Assembly: GCA_025357775.1 (NCBI GenBank)
Contig: JANXOQ010000411.1
Coordinates: forward strand, 1-15,835
Reading direction: 5' to 3'
DNA: 15,835 nt
Source: Ferruginibacter sp.
GTDB taxonomy: Bacteria > Bacteroidota > Bacteroidia > Chitinophagales > Chitinophagaceae
The notes under the pieces were generated by a model. That model did not search any database, was not told the origin of the DNA, and was given only the letters and a program-made list of their open reading frames with translations. A program made the position numbers and the translations under genes. Below, in pieces: positions 8,001 through 15,550 of the stretch; position 1 is the first letter of the stretch; each line of letters opens with the position of its first letter.

Positions 8001-8858
8001 ATGAAAGGAATAATATTAGCAGGTGGCTCGGGTACTAGGCTTTACCCAATTACGATGGCAATAAGCAAACAACTAATGCCTATATATGACAAGCCAATGA
8101 TTTATTATCCGCTAAGTACATTAATGCTAGCTGGCATAAAAGATATTTTAATAATTACCACACCTGACGACCAAAGCCAGTTTCAAAGATTGTTAAAAGA
8201 TGGAACACAATGGGGTTGTAATATTGAGTATGCAGTACAAGAAGTGCCTAATGGGCTTGCACAAGCTTTTGTCATAGGTGAAAAGTTTATAGGAAGTGAT
8301 AGTGTTGCTTTGGTGTTAGGCGATAATATTTTTTACGGCAGTGGCTTTAGCAAACTACTACAGCAGTCTGTAAAAAATGAAGGGGCTACCATTTTTGCTT
8401 ACCCAGTAAGCGACCCAGAAAGATACGGTGTAGTTGAGTTTGACAAAAATTTAAATGCAATTTCTATAGAAGAAAAACCTGAAAAACCAAAAAGCAACTA
8501 CGCTGTACCAGGTTTATATTTTTATGATAATGAGGTAGTAAAAATTGCAGCTGAAATAGCACCTAGCCACAGAGGTGAGTATGAAATAACAACTGTGAAC
8601 GATGCTTATCTTCAAAACAAAAAATTAAAAGTAGCAGTGCTAGATAGAGGTTTTGCATGGTTAGACACTGGCACCTTTGATAGCCTAAGTGATGCTACAG
8701 AATATGTACGTGTAATAGAAAAAAGGCAGGGGCTCAAAATTGGATGTCCAGAAGAAGTTGCTTATAGAATGGGTTTTATTGATAAGGAAAAACTAAATGC
8801 ACTTGCGGACGGTCTGAAGAAAAGCGGATATGGAGAATATTTAAAGAAAATAAAATAG
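8001..8858 (+). CDS. rfbA: Glucose-1-phosphate thymidylyltransferase RfbA/RmlA
   Basis: 285-residue cytoplasmic nucleotidyltransferase making dTDP-glucose from glucose-1-phosphate and dTTP, the step before RfbB. The nucleotide-binding motif [11 protein letters not shown] is at 8-18, followed by [16 protein letters not shown] at 31-46. LGDNIFYG contains D108 and WLDTGT contains D222, the two aspartates that hold magnesium in this family. [20 protein letters not shown] at 157-176 is characteristic of RmlA. The length is normal, slightly short at the C-terminus of the roughly 290-residue family. The next gene starts 4 bases after the stop, so they are probably co-transcribed. Feedback inhibition by the final dTDP-sugar is known for the family but not visible here. 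Highly confident. Confidence 0.97.
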   Translation: MKGIILAGGSGTRLYPITMAISKQLMPIYDKPMIYYPLSTLMLAGIKDILIITTPDDQSQFQRLLKDGTQWGCNIEYAVQEVPNGLAQAFVIGEKFIGSDSVALVLGDNIFYGSGFSKLLQQSVKNEGATIFAYPVSDPERYGVVEFDKNLNAISIEEKPEKPKSNYAVPGLYFYDNEVVKIAAEIAPSHRGEYEITTVNDAYLQNKKLKVAVLDRGFAWLDTGTFDSLSDATEYVRVIEKRQGLKIGCPEEVAYRMGFIDKEKLNALADGLKKSGYGEYLKKIK

Positions 8859-8862
8859 AACA

Positions 8863-9441
8863 ATGGAAAAAGATTTTTTCGTGCATGAATCTGCGTATGT
8901 AGATGATGGATGTACAATAGGAAAGGGAACAAAAATTTGGCACTTTAGCCATATAATGCCCAATTGTGTGTTAGGCGAAAATTGTAATCTTGGACAAAAT
9001 GTAGTTGTATCACCAAAAGTGGTTTTAGGAAACAATGTAAGGGTACAAAACAATGTGAGTATTTACGAAGGTGTAATATGTGAAGATGATGTTTTTTTGG
9101 GCCCAAGCATGGTGCTTACGAATGTGATAAATCCACGAAGTGCAGTAAGTAGAAAGGATGAATACAAAACAACTCTTATAAAAAAAGGAGCAAGTGTAGG
9201 TGCAAATGTTACAATTGTATGTGGTAATACTTTAGGTACATTTTGCTTCATTGGTGCAGGTGCAGTTGTTACAAAAGATGTGCCTGATTATGCATTAATT
9301 GTAGGTAACCCAGGTAGGCAAACTGGCTGGATGAGTGAATTTGGACATAAACTTAAATTTAATAGTGATAATTTTGCAACTTGTTTGGAGAGTGGTCAAG
9401 AATATACCCTAGAAAATAATATTGTAAAACGAATAAAGTAA
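8863..9441 (+). CDS. wbpD: WbpD-like nucleotide-sugar N-acetyltransferase (hexapeptide repeat)
   Basis: 192-residue left-handed beta-helix acyltransferase, predicted cytoplasmic and trimeric, using acetyl-CoA. Hexapeptide repeats cover about residues 12-150 (for example ENCNLGQNVVVSPKVVLGNN). PSMVLTNVINPRS at 81-93, KKGASVGANVTIVCG at 107-121 and GRQTGWMSEFG at 151-161 closely follow the Pseudomonas WbpD/WlbB type, which acetylates the 3-amino group of UDP-GlcNAc3NA. N87 lies at the position of the active-site asparagine described for that type, by my alignment. The next gene begins one base after its stop and is WbpB-like, which strongly supports a 3-acetamido sugar route. Substrate here could instead be a dTDP-amino sugar made with RfbA/RfbB. 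Family is certain, substrate probable. Confidence 0.87.
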   Translation: MEKDFFVHESAYVDDGCTIGKGTKIWHFSHIMPNCVLGENCNLGQNVVVSPKVVLGNNVRVQNNVSIYEGVICEDDVFLGPSMVLTNVINPRSAVSRKDEYKTTLIKKGASVGANVTIVCGNTLGTFCFIGAGAVVTKDVPDYALIVGNPGRQTGWMSEFGHKLKFNSDNFATCLESGQEYTLENNIVKRIK

Positions 9442-9442
9442 G

Positions 9443-10342
9443 GTGAAAAATTTTGTATTAATTGGAGTTGGTGGATATATAGCACCACGTCACATGAAAG
9501 CTATTAAAGATACTGGAAATAACTTGTTAGCAGCCTTAGATAAACACGACTCAGTAGGCATAATGGATAGCTATTTCCCTGATGCTGAGTTTTTTACGGA
9601 ATTTGAGCGGTTTGACAGGCACGTAGAAAAACTAAAAAGACAAGGCACTAAAATAGATTATGTAACTGTTTGCAGTCCTAATTATTTACATGATGCTCAT
9701 ATACGATTTGGCTTGCGCATTGGTGCTGATGTTATTTGTGAAAAACCGATTGTGCTTAACCCATGGAATATAGATTCTCTATTAGACATAGAAAAAGAAA
9801 CTGGTAAAAATGTATTTAGCATTTTACAATTAAGAATACACCCAGCCATCATTGCTTTAAAAGAAAAAATAGATGCTACGCCAGCTGGAAAAAAGTTTGA
9901 AATAGATCTTAAATATTTCACCTCACGTGGGCATTGGTATCATACAAGTTGGAAAGGTGATATACAAAAAAGTGGAGGCATTGCTACAAATATTGGCGTA
10001 CATTTTTTTGATATGCTTATGTGGATTTTTGGAGAAGTGCATGAAAGTACCGTTTTAGAGCATGGTTCTGAAACCGCCTCTGGTAAGCTTGAGCTAGAAA
10101 AAGCAACTGTAAATTGGTTACTTAGTATTGATGGAAATAAAATACCAAAGCATGCGAAAGATGCTGGTAAAAAAACCTACAGAACTCTATCTATTGATGG
10201 AGATGAATTTGAGTTTAGCGAAGGATTTACAGAATTACATACTGATTCGTATAATCAAATTTTAGGTGGAAATGGTTTTCCGCTTATTGAAACTAGAAAA
10301 GCTATTCAATTGGTACATGACATAAGAAATGCAAAATTTTAA
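9443..10342 (+). CDS. wbpB: WbpB-like NAD-dependent sugar 3-dehydrogenase (Gfo/Idh/MocA family)
   Basis: 299-residue cytoplasmic oxidoreductase that in WbpB/WlbA oxidises C3 of UDP-GlcNAcA to the 3-keto sugar. The start is a GTG at 9443, chosen because the N-terminus MKNFVLIGVGGYIAPRHMKA lines up with the start of WbpB proteins, and the preceding stop lies one base away. The Rossmann motif is GVGGYIA at 8-14. SPNYLHDAHI, then CEKP with the key lysine K101, and NIGVHFFDM with H187 match the catalytic Lys/His of the family. The C-terminal GDEFEFSEGFTELHTDSY is also WbpB-like. At 299 residues it is about 15 shorter than Pseudomonas WbpB, ending at the C-terminus. It pairs with the neighbouring acetyltransferase and the DegT aminotransferase. 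UDP-GlcNAc itself as substrate (GnnA-like) is the alternative. Confidence 0.88.
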   Translation: MKNFVLIGVGGYIAPRHMKAIKDTGNNLLAALDKHDSVGIMDSYFPDAEFFTEFERFDRHVEKLKRQGTKIDYVTVCSPNYLHDAHIRFGLRIGADVICEKPIVLNPWNIDSLLDIEKETGKNVFSILQLRIHPAIIALKEKIDATPAGKKFEIDLKYFTSRGHWYHTSWKGDIQKSGGIATNIGVHFFDMLMWIFGEVHESTVLEHGSETASGKLELEKATVNWLLSIDGNKIPKHAKDAGKKTYRTLSIDGDEFEFSEGFTELHTDSYNQILGGNGFPLIETRKAIQLVHDIRNAKF

Positions 10343-10387
10343 TTAATTATAAAAGCTATTATAATTTGATATTTTAAAATAATCAGA
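10343..10387. repeat. AT-only inverted repeats in the 45-base intergenic gap
   Basis: AATTATAA (10345-10352) and TTATAATT (10359-10366) form an 8-bp perfect inverted repeat around a 6-base centre, and ATTTTAAAAT (10371-10380) is a 10-base palindrome. Both lack G/C pairs in the arms, so hairpins would be weak. A regulator site is possible, but AT-rich DNA produces these by chance. Confidence 0.2.
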
Positions 10388-11494
10388 ATGTTAGACAAAT
10401 TTATTCCATTAGCCAGCCCAGATATTACAGATGAAGATATAGCTTGTGTTGTAAAAGTATTAAAATCTGGTATGTTGGTACAAGGCGAAAATGTATTAGC
10501 GCTTGAAAAATCATTTACTGATTATCATAAAAATGAGCATGCTATTGCGGTAAGTAATGGTACTGCAACGATGCACTTGGCACTAATAGCACTTGGCATA
10601 GGGCTTGGCGATGAAGTAATTGTGCCCGCTTTTAGCTATGTAGCCACCGCAAATGTGGTAGAATTGGTGGGTGCTACTTGCGTGTTTGTAGATGTAGATT
10701 TGGATACTTTTACCATAGATGTAACCAAAATAGAGGCAGCTGTAACTTCAAAAACAAAAGTAATAATACCTGTACATGAGTTTGGGCTTGCTGCTGATAT
10801 GGAAGCTATTATGAAAATAGCTGAAAAGCATAATATTATTGTGCTTGAAGACTCTGCTTGTGCACTTGGGGCTAAGCAAAATGGAAAGTCTACAGGTACC
10901 TTTGGTATGTTTGGCTCATTTTCACTGCACCCTCGTAAGTCTATTACCAGCGGTGAAGGTGGAATGATCTTGACTAACAGTACTGAAATGGATAAAAAGC
11001 TTAGGCAACTAAGAAACCATGGTGTAGAAATGATTGACGGGAATATGGAATTTGTAGAAGCTGGTTTTAATTATAGAATGACAGATTTTCAAGGAGCATT
11101 GGTAAACAACCAAATGCAGCGGCTTGATGTAACCTTAGCAAAAAAACAAATATTAGCTGCAGTATATTTTAATGAATTAAAGAATAATGCATTAAAATTA
11201 CCAACCGTACCTGCTGATAGAAACCATACATGGCAAACATTTCATATACTTTTAGCCGAAGAAAAAAATCAAAAAGAAGTATTGGCTTTTTTAAAAAAGA
11301 ATAATATTGGAGGAAACTATGGTGCCCAATGTATTCCAGCAATGAAATATTATAAAACAAAGTACAATTTAGATGCAAAACAGAAATTTCCAAACGCATA
11401 TATGTCATATACACACGGTATTGCACTACCTTTGTATGAGAAACTAACAGAAGAAAACATTAAACAAATAGCTGCTATAGCAAATTTATTATGA
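10388..11494 (+). CDS. DegT/DnrJ/EryC1/StrS-family nucleotide-sugar aminotransferase
   Basis: 368-residue PLP-dependent enzyme, cytoplasmic, that puts an amino group on a keto nucleotide sugar using glutamate or glutamine as donor. [20 protein letters not shown] at 57-76 is the cofactor-phosphate region. LEDSAC contains D155, expected to hold the PLP pyridine nitrogen. [14 protein letters not shown] contains K184, the internal aldimine lysine. [13 protein letters not shown] at 226-238 is the usual dimer/substrate segment. Length is normal. Directly after the WbpB-like dehydrogenase, it is the natural candidate for the WbpE step (3-keto to 3-amino), acting before the WbpD-like acetyltransferase. 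It could alternatively act on dTDP-4-keto-6-deoxyglucose from RfbB. Its last four bases overlap the next ATG (ATGA), indicating translational coupling. Confidence 0.92.
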   Translation: MLDKFIPLASPDITDEDIACVVKVLKSGMLVQGENVLALEKSFTDYHKNEHAIAVSNGTATMHLALIALGIGLGDEVIVPAFSYVATANVVELVGATCVFVDVDLDTFTIDVTKIEAAVTSKTKVIIPVHEFGLAADMEAIMKIAEKHNIIVLEDSACALGAKQNGKSTGTFGMFGSFSLHPRKSITSGEGGMILTNSTEMDKKLRQLRNHGVEMIDGNMEFVEAGFNYRMTDFQGALVNNQMQRLDVTLAKKQILAAVYFNELKNNALKLPTVPADRNHTWQTFHILLAEEKNQKEVLAFLKKNNIGGNYGAQCIPAMKYYKTKYNLDAKQKFPNAYMSYTHGIALPLYEKLTEENIKQIAAIANLL

Positions 11495-12444
11495 TAGAGA
11501 ACAAAACGATTTTTATTACTGGCGGGGCTGGTTTTATTGCTAACACATTGATAAAGCATTATGTAGAAAAGAACAAAATTGTCGTGTACGATAATTTTCA
11601 TAGAGATACCTTAACAAACAGTGGACTTGCTAACCATGCAAACGTAACAATTGTAAAAGGGGATGTTTTAGACTTGCCTTTTTTAACATCATCTATGAAA
11701 GGAGCAGATATTGTAGTACATGCCGCAGGCATTGCAGGTATTGATACCGTAATAAAAGACCCGGTTCGTACTATGAGTGTGAATATGATTGGAACAGCAA
11801 ATGCATTAGAAGCTGCTAAAGTGAATGGAGTAAGTGAGCGTTTTATAGATTTTTCTACCTCAGAAATTTTTGGAAGCCATGCTTTTAAAAGTACAGAAGA
11901 AGATACTGCGGTATCTGGAAGCGTAGGTGAAGCTAGATGGGTGTATGCTGTAAGTAAGCTTGCAGGAGAGCATTTAGCACATGCTTATTACAAACAATAC
12001 CAATTACCAGTTGTAACTGTAAGACCTTTTAATGTATATGGCCCTGGGCAAACAGGCGAAGGTGCTTTGCAAATATTTATTAAAAAAGCACTTAAAAACG
12101 AAGACATATTTATTTATGGTGATGGTACAGCAATAAGAGCTTGGTGCTATGTTACCGATTTTGTAGATTGTTTGATACGTTGTATAGAAGACCCTAAAGC
12201 AATAGGCGAAAGTTTTAACCTTGGCAACCAAAGAACTGTAATTACAACCCTAGGATTAGCAGAAGCAGTTTGCCGTGTATTAAAGAGTGATAGCAAAATT
12301 TACTATAAAGATGCACTAAGTGCTGATATAGAAATGCGTATTCCGAGTGTTAAAAAAACAAAAGAGGTATTAGGATTTGAAGCGAAAGTAGATTTGGAAG
12401 AAGGGATATTATTAACAGCGGAGTATTTTAAAACTTTAGCATAA
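11491..12444 (+). CDS. Extended SDR nucleotide-sugar epimerase/dehydratase
   Basis: 317-residue Rossmann enzyme of the NAD-dependent epimerase/dehydratase family, predicted cytoplasmic. The NAD motif is GGAGFIA starting at G11: the third glycine of GxxGxxG is alanine (A17). [10 protein letters not shown] (121-130) supplies the Ser/Thr site and Y152 and K156 (WVYAVSK) the catalytic pair. [20 protein letters not shown] at 178-197 is typical of nucleotide-sugar epimerases and of UDP-glucuronate decarboxylase-like enzymes. [15 protein letters not shown] follows. It begins inside the aminotransferase stop codon, so both are probably made together. Likely jobs are 4-epimerisation, 4-keto reduction or decarboxylation of the sugar made by the neighbours; the sequence alone does not decide which. 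Confidence 0.85.
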   Translation: MIENKTIFITGGAGFIANTLIKHYVEKNKIVVYDNFHRDTLTNSGLANHANVTIVKGDVLDLPFLTSSMKGADIVVHAAGIAGIDTVIKDPVRTMSVNMIGTANALEAAKVNGVSERFIDFSTSEIFGSHAFKSTEEDTAVSGSVGEARWVYAVSKLAGEHLAHAYYKQYQLPVVTVRPFNVYGPGQTGEGALQIFIKKALKNEDIFIYGDGTAIRAWCYVTDFVDCLIRCIEDPKAIGESFNLGNQRTVITTLGLAEAVCRVLKSDSKIYYKDALSADIEMRIPSVKKTKEVLGFEAKVDLEEGILLTAEYFKTLA

Positions 12445-12454
12445 ATGTTAGGTT

Positions 12455-13453
12455 TTGGAAAACAAACATTTTAGGAATCATAAAATAATTGTAGAATCTA
12501 TTGAAATTCTTCAATTAAAACTTGATAATTTAACTGTATTAACTGAAGTTGCTTCAGGTTTATTTTTATATACAGCAATTATTGCTGCTTTAGCTGGTGC
12601 AAAAAGAGTCTATGCCGTAGTAAATGATTCTATATACGGCAAAGCTGATGACATTATAAAAGAGTGTTTAGATATCGCAAGTCTCTTAAACATTGATATT
12701 TCTCTATTTGAATTTTCAAAGAATATTGTGCCTATCACTTTTTTACAAAATGCAGATATAGTTACAAACTCTGGGCATCTTAGACCATTAGACGAAGAAA
12801 AATTAAAGTACTTAAAGCCATGTGCAGCAATTCCGATTATGTATGAAAAATGGGAATTGAGACCTAATGATATTGATGTAGCGTTTTGTAAAAAAAATAA
12901 TATTACAATCGCTGGTACATGGGAAAATCATCCTGACTTAAAAATATTTGACTTTTGTAAACACTTAATGCTGAAAATAATTTTTGAAGCAGGGTATGAA
13001 ATAAAAGGAAATAATATAATTATTTTTTCTAGTGATCATTATGGAGTATTACTTAAGGCAGGTTGTGAAGAATTAGAAGCAAACAATATTTTAGTTAGTA
13101 CAAATATTGAAGAAATAAAATCGTTTATGCCTAAGGCGGATTTTATATTTTTCTGTGATTACAATAATTTAAAAGTACTTCTAGACAATACCTCAGAATC
13201 ATTATTTAATTTAAAAGAGATAAAAAAATTAAATAAAAGCTTAGGGATTATTCACTTGGCAGGTGCAATAGATATGCAATACGTAAACCATGAAGGTTTT
13301 AATTTGTATCCAAATAAAAATGGTTACGTACAAAAAATGACTCAAACATTGGCTTATTTAGGACCAAAACCATTGTTACTTTTACAGACAGCGGGTTTAA
13401 AGGTAGGGCAAGAACTTTTTACTAATACGATTTCTAACTTATCTCAAATTTAA
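12455..13453 (+). CDS. Unrecognised Rossmann-like protein in the polysaccharide locus
   Basis: 332 residues from a TTG start at 12455; an in-frame stop lies at 12449-12451 and no in-frame ATG occurs near the front. The ATG at 12445 is in another frame and gives only 9 codons. I do not recognise the family. No signal peptide or clear membrane segment is seen. Residues 28-56 (TEVASGLFLYTAIIAALAGA) look like a glycine-poor beta-alpha-beta unit. Residues 97-155 (NADIVTNSGHLRPLDEEKL, then RPNDIDVAFCKKNNITIAGT) resemble the catalytic-domain edge of D-2-hydroxyacid dehydrogenases. Residues 184-213 (GNNIIIFSSDHYGVLLKAGC) form a second Rossmann-like unit without the usual GxGxxG. The C-terminus has AGAIDM and PLLLLQTAGLKVGQELF. 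A dehydrogenase- or methyltransferase-like fold is possible. It is 3 bases before an LpxD-like gene, so a joint role in sugar modification is inferred. Confidence 0.75.
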   Translation: MENKHFRNHKIIVESIEILQLKLDNLTVLTEVASGLFLYTAIIAALAGAKRVYAVVNDSIYGKADDIIKECLDIASLLNIDISLFEFSKNIVPITFLQNADIVTNSGHLRPLDEEKLKYLKPCAAIPIMYEKWELRPNDIDVAFCKKNNITIAGTWENHPDLKIFDFCKHLMLKIIFEAGYEIKGNNIIIFSSDHYGVLLKAGCEELEANNILVSTNIEEIKSFMPKADFIFFCDYNNLKVLLDNTSESLFNLKEIKKLNKSLGIIHLAGAIDMQYVNHEGFNLYPNKNGYVQKMTQTLAYLGPKPLLLLQTAGLKVGQELFTNTISNLSQI

Positions 13454-13456
13454 AAA

Positions 13457-14335
13457 ATGATAACCGAGTTATTTATTAATGAATTGTTGAATTCAAATTA
13501 TATTATTACAAAAACGTACAATCAATTAGGATTAAGTAACGTTACATCAGTAAATTCTCTAACATTTTTAGACGACGAAAAATTTTTAAATGACATTAAT
13601 GCTAATCTAAATATAACAGGGTGTTTTGTAACAAAAGATTTATCAGAAAAAATAAAAGATAAAGAAATTATTATTTCAGAAGATCCAAGATATGACTACT
13701 TCAGCATTGCAAATAAAATTGCTAAAGATTGTTATGTAAAAATACCAACTAAAATAGATTCTTCTTCTTCGATTCATCCTAATGCTTATGTAGCAGAAAA
13801 TAATGTTTGCATAGGTAAAAATTGTATTATCGGTCCTAACGTAACCATTCTACCAGATGTGGAGATTGGTGACAATTGTGTAATACAATCAGGGACTGTA
13901 ATTGGATCTGAAGGATTTGAATATAAGCGAACCAAAAAAGGTGTATTACCAGTTTTTCATGATGGCAAAGTAATAATCAAAAACAATGTACACATAGGTT
14001 CAAATACTTGTATCGATAAAGGGTTTTCATTTAGAATGACAGTTATTGAAGATGATGTAAAAATTGATAACTTAATACATGTTGCACATGGAGTTTCTAT
14101 TGGTAAAGGTTCGTTTATCATTGCAGGTACAGTTCTAGGTGGAAGCACAATTATTGAAGATGAAGTTTGGGTAGGTATAAATGCTTCTACTGCACCTGGA
14201 ATTACTTTAAAAAGTAAAAGTTTTATTTCAATGGGTGCAGTGGTTACAAGGTCTGTAGAGCCACATCAACAAGTAACTGGATATTTTGCTATTGACCACA
14301 AAAAGTTTTTAGAAAATTTTAAAAAGCAGATGTAA
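13457..14335 (+). CDS. LpxD-like hexapeptide acyltransferase (short form)
   Basis: 292-residue predicted cytoplasmic left-handed beta-helix acyltransferase. The front (about 1-95) ends in IIISEDPRYDYFSIANKI, like the end of the LpxD N-terminal domain. Hexapeptide repeats run from about 105 to 265. GFEYKRTKKGVLPVFHDGKV (153-172), IGSNTCIDKG (180-189) and VKIDNLIHVAHGVSIG (201-216) are close to LpxD, and H211 falls where LpxD has its catalytic histidine (AHNV; here AHGV). LpxD adds a 3-hydroxyacyl chain to the 2-amino group of UDP-acylglucosamine in lipid A synthesis and is about 340 residues, so this copy is about 50 shorter, mostly at the C-terminal helices. Placement among polysaccharide genes suggests N-acylation of an amino sugar in the glycan, rather than lipid A. 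Donor is unknown. Confidence 0.82.
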   Translation: MITELFINELLNSNYIITKTYNQLGLSNVTSVNSLTFLDDEKFLNDINANLNITGCFVTKDLSEKIKDKEIIISEDPRYDYFSIANKIAKDCYVKIPTKIDSSSSIHPNAYVAENNVCIGKNCIIGPNVTILPDVEIGDNCVIQSGTVIGSEGFEYKRTKKGVLPVFHDGKVIIKNNVHIGSNTCIDKGFSFRMTVIEDDVKIDNLIHVAHGVSIGKGSFIIAGTVLGGSTIIEDEVWVGINASTAPGITLKSKSFISMGAVVTRSVEPHQQVTGYFAIDHKKFLENFKKQM

Positions 14336-14369
14336 ATTTAATTTTGGTTAATAAAACAACAAATTAAAT
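14336..14369. repeat. 9-bp AT-only inverted repeat between the acyltransferase and glycosyltransferase genes
   Basis: ATTTAATTT (14336-14344) is the exact reverse complement of AAATTAAAT (14361-14369), with 16 bases between. It starts right after the stop codon and ends 23 bases before the next ATG. There are no G/C pairs, so it is unlikely to terminate. TAATTTTG at 14339-14346 also fits a -7 box, but without a -33 element. Confidence 0.25.
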
Positions 14370-14392
14370 CTAACTTTTAACGTAAACAATAT

Positions 14393-15550
14393 ATGAAAAT
14401 TTCGATTTTTTACGCTAAAATATACTATTACGTAACCTCTTTTCACCCTAAGTTATTTAATGAATTAATATCTAAAGAAACTATAACTGAATTTGTAGAT
14501 GTAACCGATACAACCTTTGAAGAAATACAGAAAATTGCTACTTCATCTGACGTAATTATAATTGATAATTCTTTAATGTGGTGCGTACAAAAAGAAAACC
14601 ATAAAGATTTTTCCTTTTATATTAATTTATACAATAAAAATTTTAATGCTAACCATTATACTAAAATAGTTGATTATTTATTTGTTCAAAAAAAGAAAAA
14701 GTTATTCTGGTTTCATGGAGATTCTCATGGTCTTGATATATCTAGGAATATTCGGCTTGATGGTCTGAAAGAATTTAAAAATGATATAATAAACAATACT
14801 GATGGAATTATAATAGCGATGCACCCAAACAAATTTGAAACTTCGTTAGAAACAAAATACTTAGACGATAATTTTTTAAAATTACCAAATCCTTCATTAA
14901 ACATAACGGACATTACAAAAAATAAAATTATTATTGAAGTGCCGCATTGTGTAGATATTAGAGAAGCAATTAGTTGTAAGAAAAAGTGGGACATTTGTAT
15001 ACCTGGCGTATCATACAAAACTAGAAAAATTGCAGAGGAATCAATAAAGGCATCAAACCTAAAAATACTGCCCTTTAAAAAAATAACTAAAATAAAATAT
15101 TATTTTGATGTTATTGTAAATAAATTTTTATCTACCATAACGAGAAATGAGTTGGGGTATAAATTTATAAGACGACTATCTGCTTCGAGTAAAATAAATT
15201 TTATATGTGGTAGTGGTTACAAATATTTTGTACGCAAATTTTTAGAAATTCCTTTATACAACACTGCTATGATTTGCTATCCTGTAAAAAATATGGAAGA
15301 TTACGGTTTTGTAAATGGCAAACATGCAATATTTTGCAATCCTGAAAATGTAGGTGAAGCTTGCGTGAGTCTTTTAAAAAACCCAGCTTTAGTAGAAGAG
15401 CTAGCCAAAAATGCATACAATTTAGTAGTAGAAAAACATACGGTTACTGCTAGAGCCACACAATTAATAAAAGCTTTAGAACTACTTGCCGAAGATAAAT
15501 TGGTAGAATCTTATTTTAAAGCAGGAGAATATTTTTATGAAACAAAATAA
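14393..15550 (+). CDS. Putative glycosyltransferase, GT-B/CgeB-like
   Basis: 385-residue protein without clear membrane segments. The N-terminal half has Rossmann-like strands (MKISIFYAKIYYY; SSDVIIIDNS at 51-60; KLFWFHGDSHG at 103-113). The C-terminal half, from about 268 (NFICGSGYKYFVRKFLEIPL), followed by NTAMICYPVKNMEDYGFVNG, FCNPENVGEACVSLLKNPAL and a terminal HTVTARATQL, follows the pattern of the CgeB-like family 1 glycosyltransferase domain, in which a sugar-nucleotide site is followed by a helix-rich tail. It would add a sugar to the growing lipid-linked repeat on the cytoplasmic face. Donor and acceptor cannot be told. Its last 14 bases overlap the flippase gene. It looks more AT-rich than the rfb genes, as do its two upstream neighbours. 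Moderately sure of the glycosyltransferase class. Confidence 0.72.
   Translation: MKISIFYAKIYYYVTSFHPKLFNELISKETITEFVDVTDTTFEEIQKIATSSDVIIIDNSLMWCVQKENHKDFSFYINLYNKNFNANHYTKIVDYLFVQKKKKLFWFHGDSHGLDISRNIRLDGLKEFKNDIINNTDGIIIAMHPNKFETSLETKYLDDNFLKLPNPSLNITDITKNKIIIEVPHCVDIREAISCKKKWDICIPGVSYKTRKIAEESIKASNLKILPFKKITKIKYYFDVIVNKFLSTITRNELGYKFIRRLSASSKINFICGSGYKYFVRKFLEIPLYNTAMICYPVKNMEDYGFVNGKHAIFCNPENVGEACVSLLKNPALVEELAKNAYNLVVEKHTVTARATQLIKALELLAEDKLVESYFKAGEYFYETK

Noticed and set aside
5620..8858. A complete dTDP-rhamnose operon
   Set aside because: Only rfbA and rfbB are present; no rfbC or rfbD can be found in the window.
12445..12474. ATG at 12445 as start of the unknown protein
   Set aside because: It is in a different frame and stops after 9 codons; the TTG at 12455 is in frame with the 332-residue protein.
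14339..14346. Internal promoter box TAATTTTG before the glycosyltransferase gene
   Set aside because: No -33 element at suitable distance, and this box is expected by chance several times in DNA this AT-rich.
14336..14369. Terminator after the LpxD-like gene
   Set aside because: The perfect inverted repeat is entirely A/T, has a 16-base loop and no following T tract.
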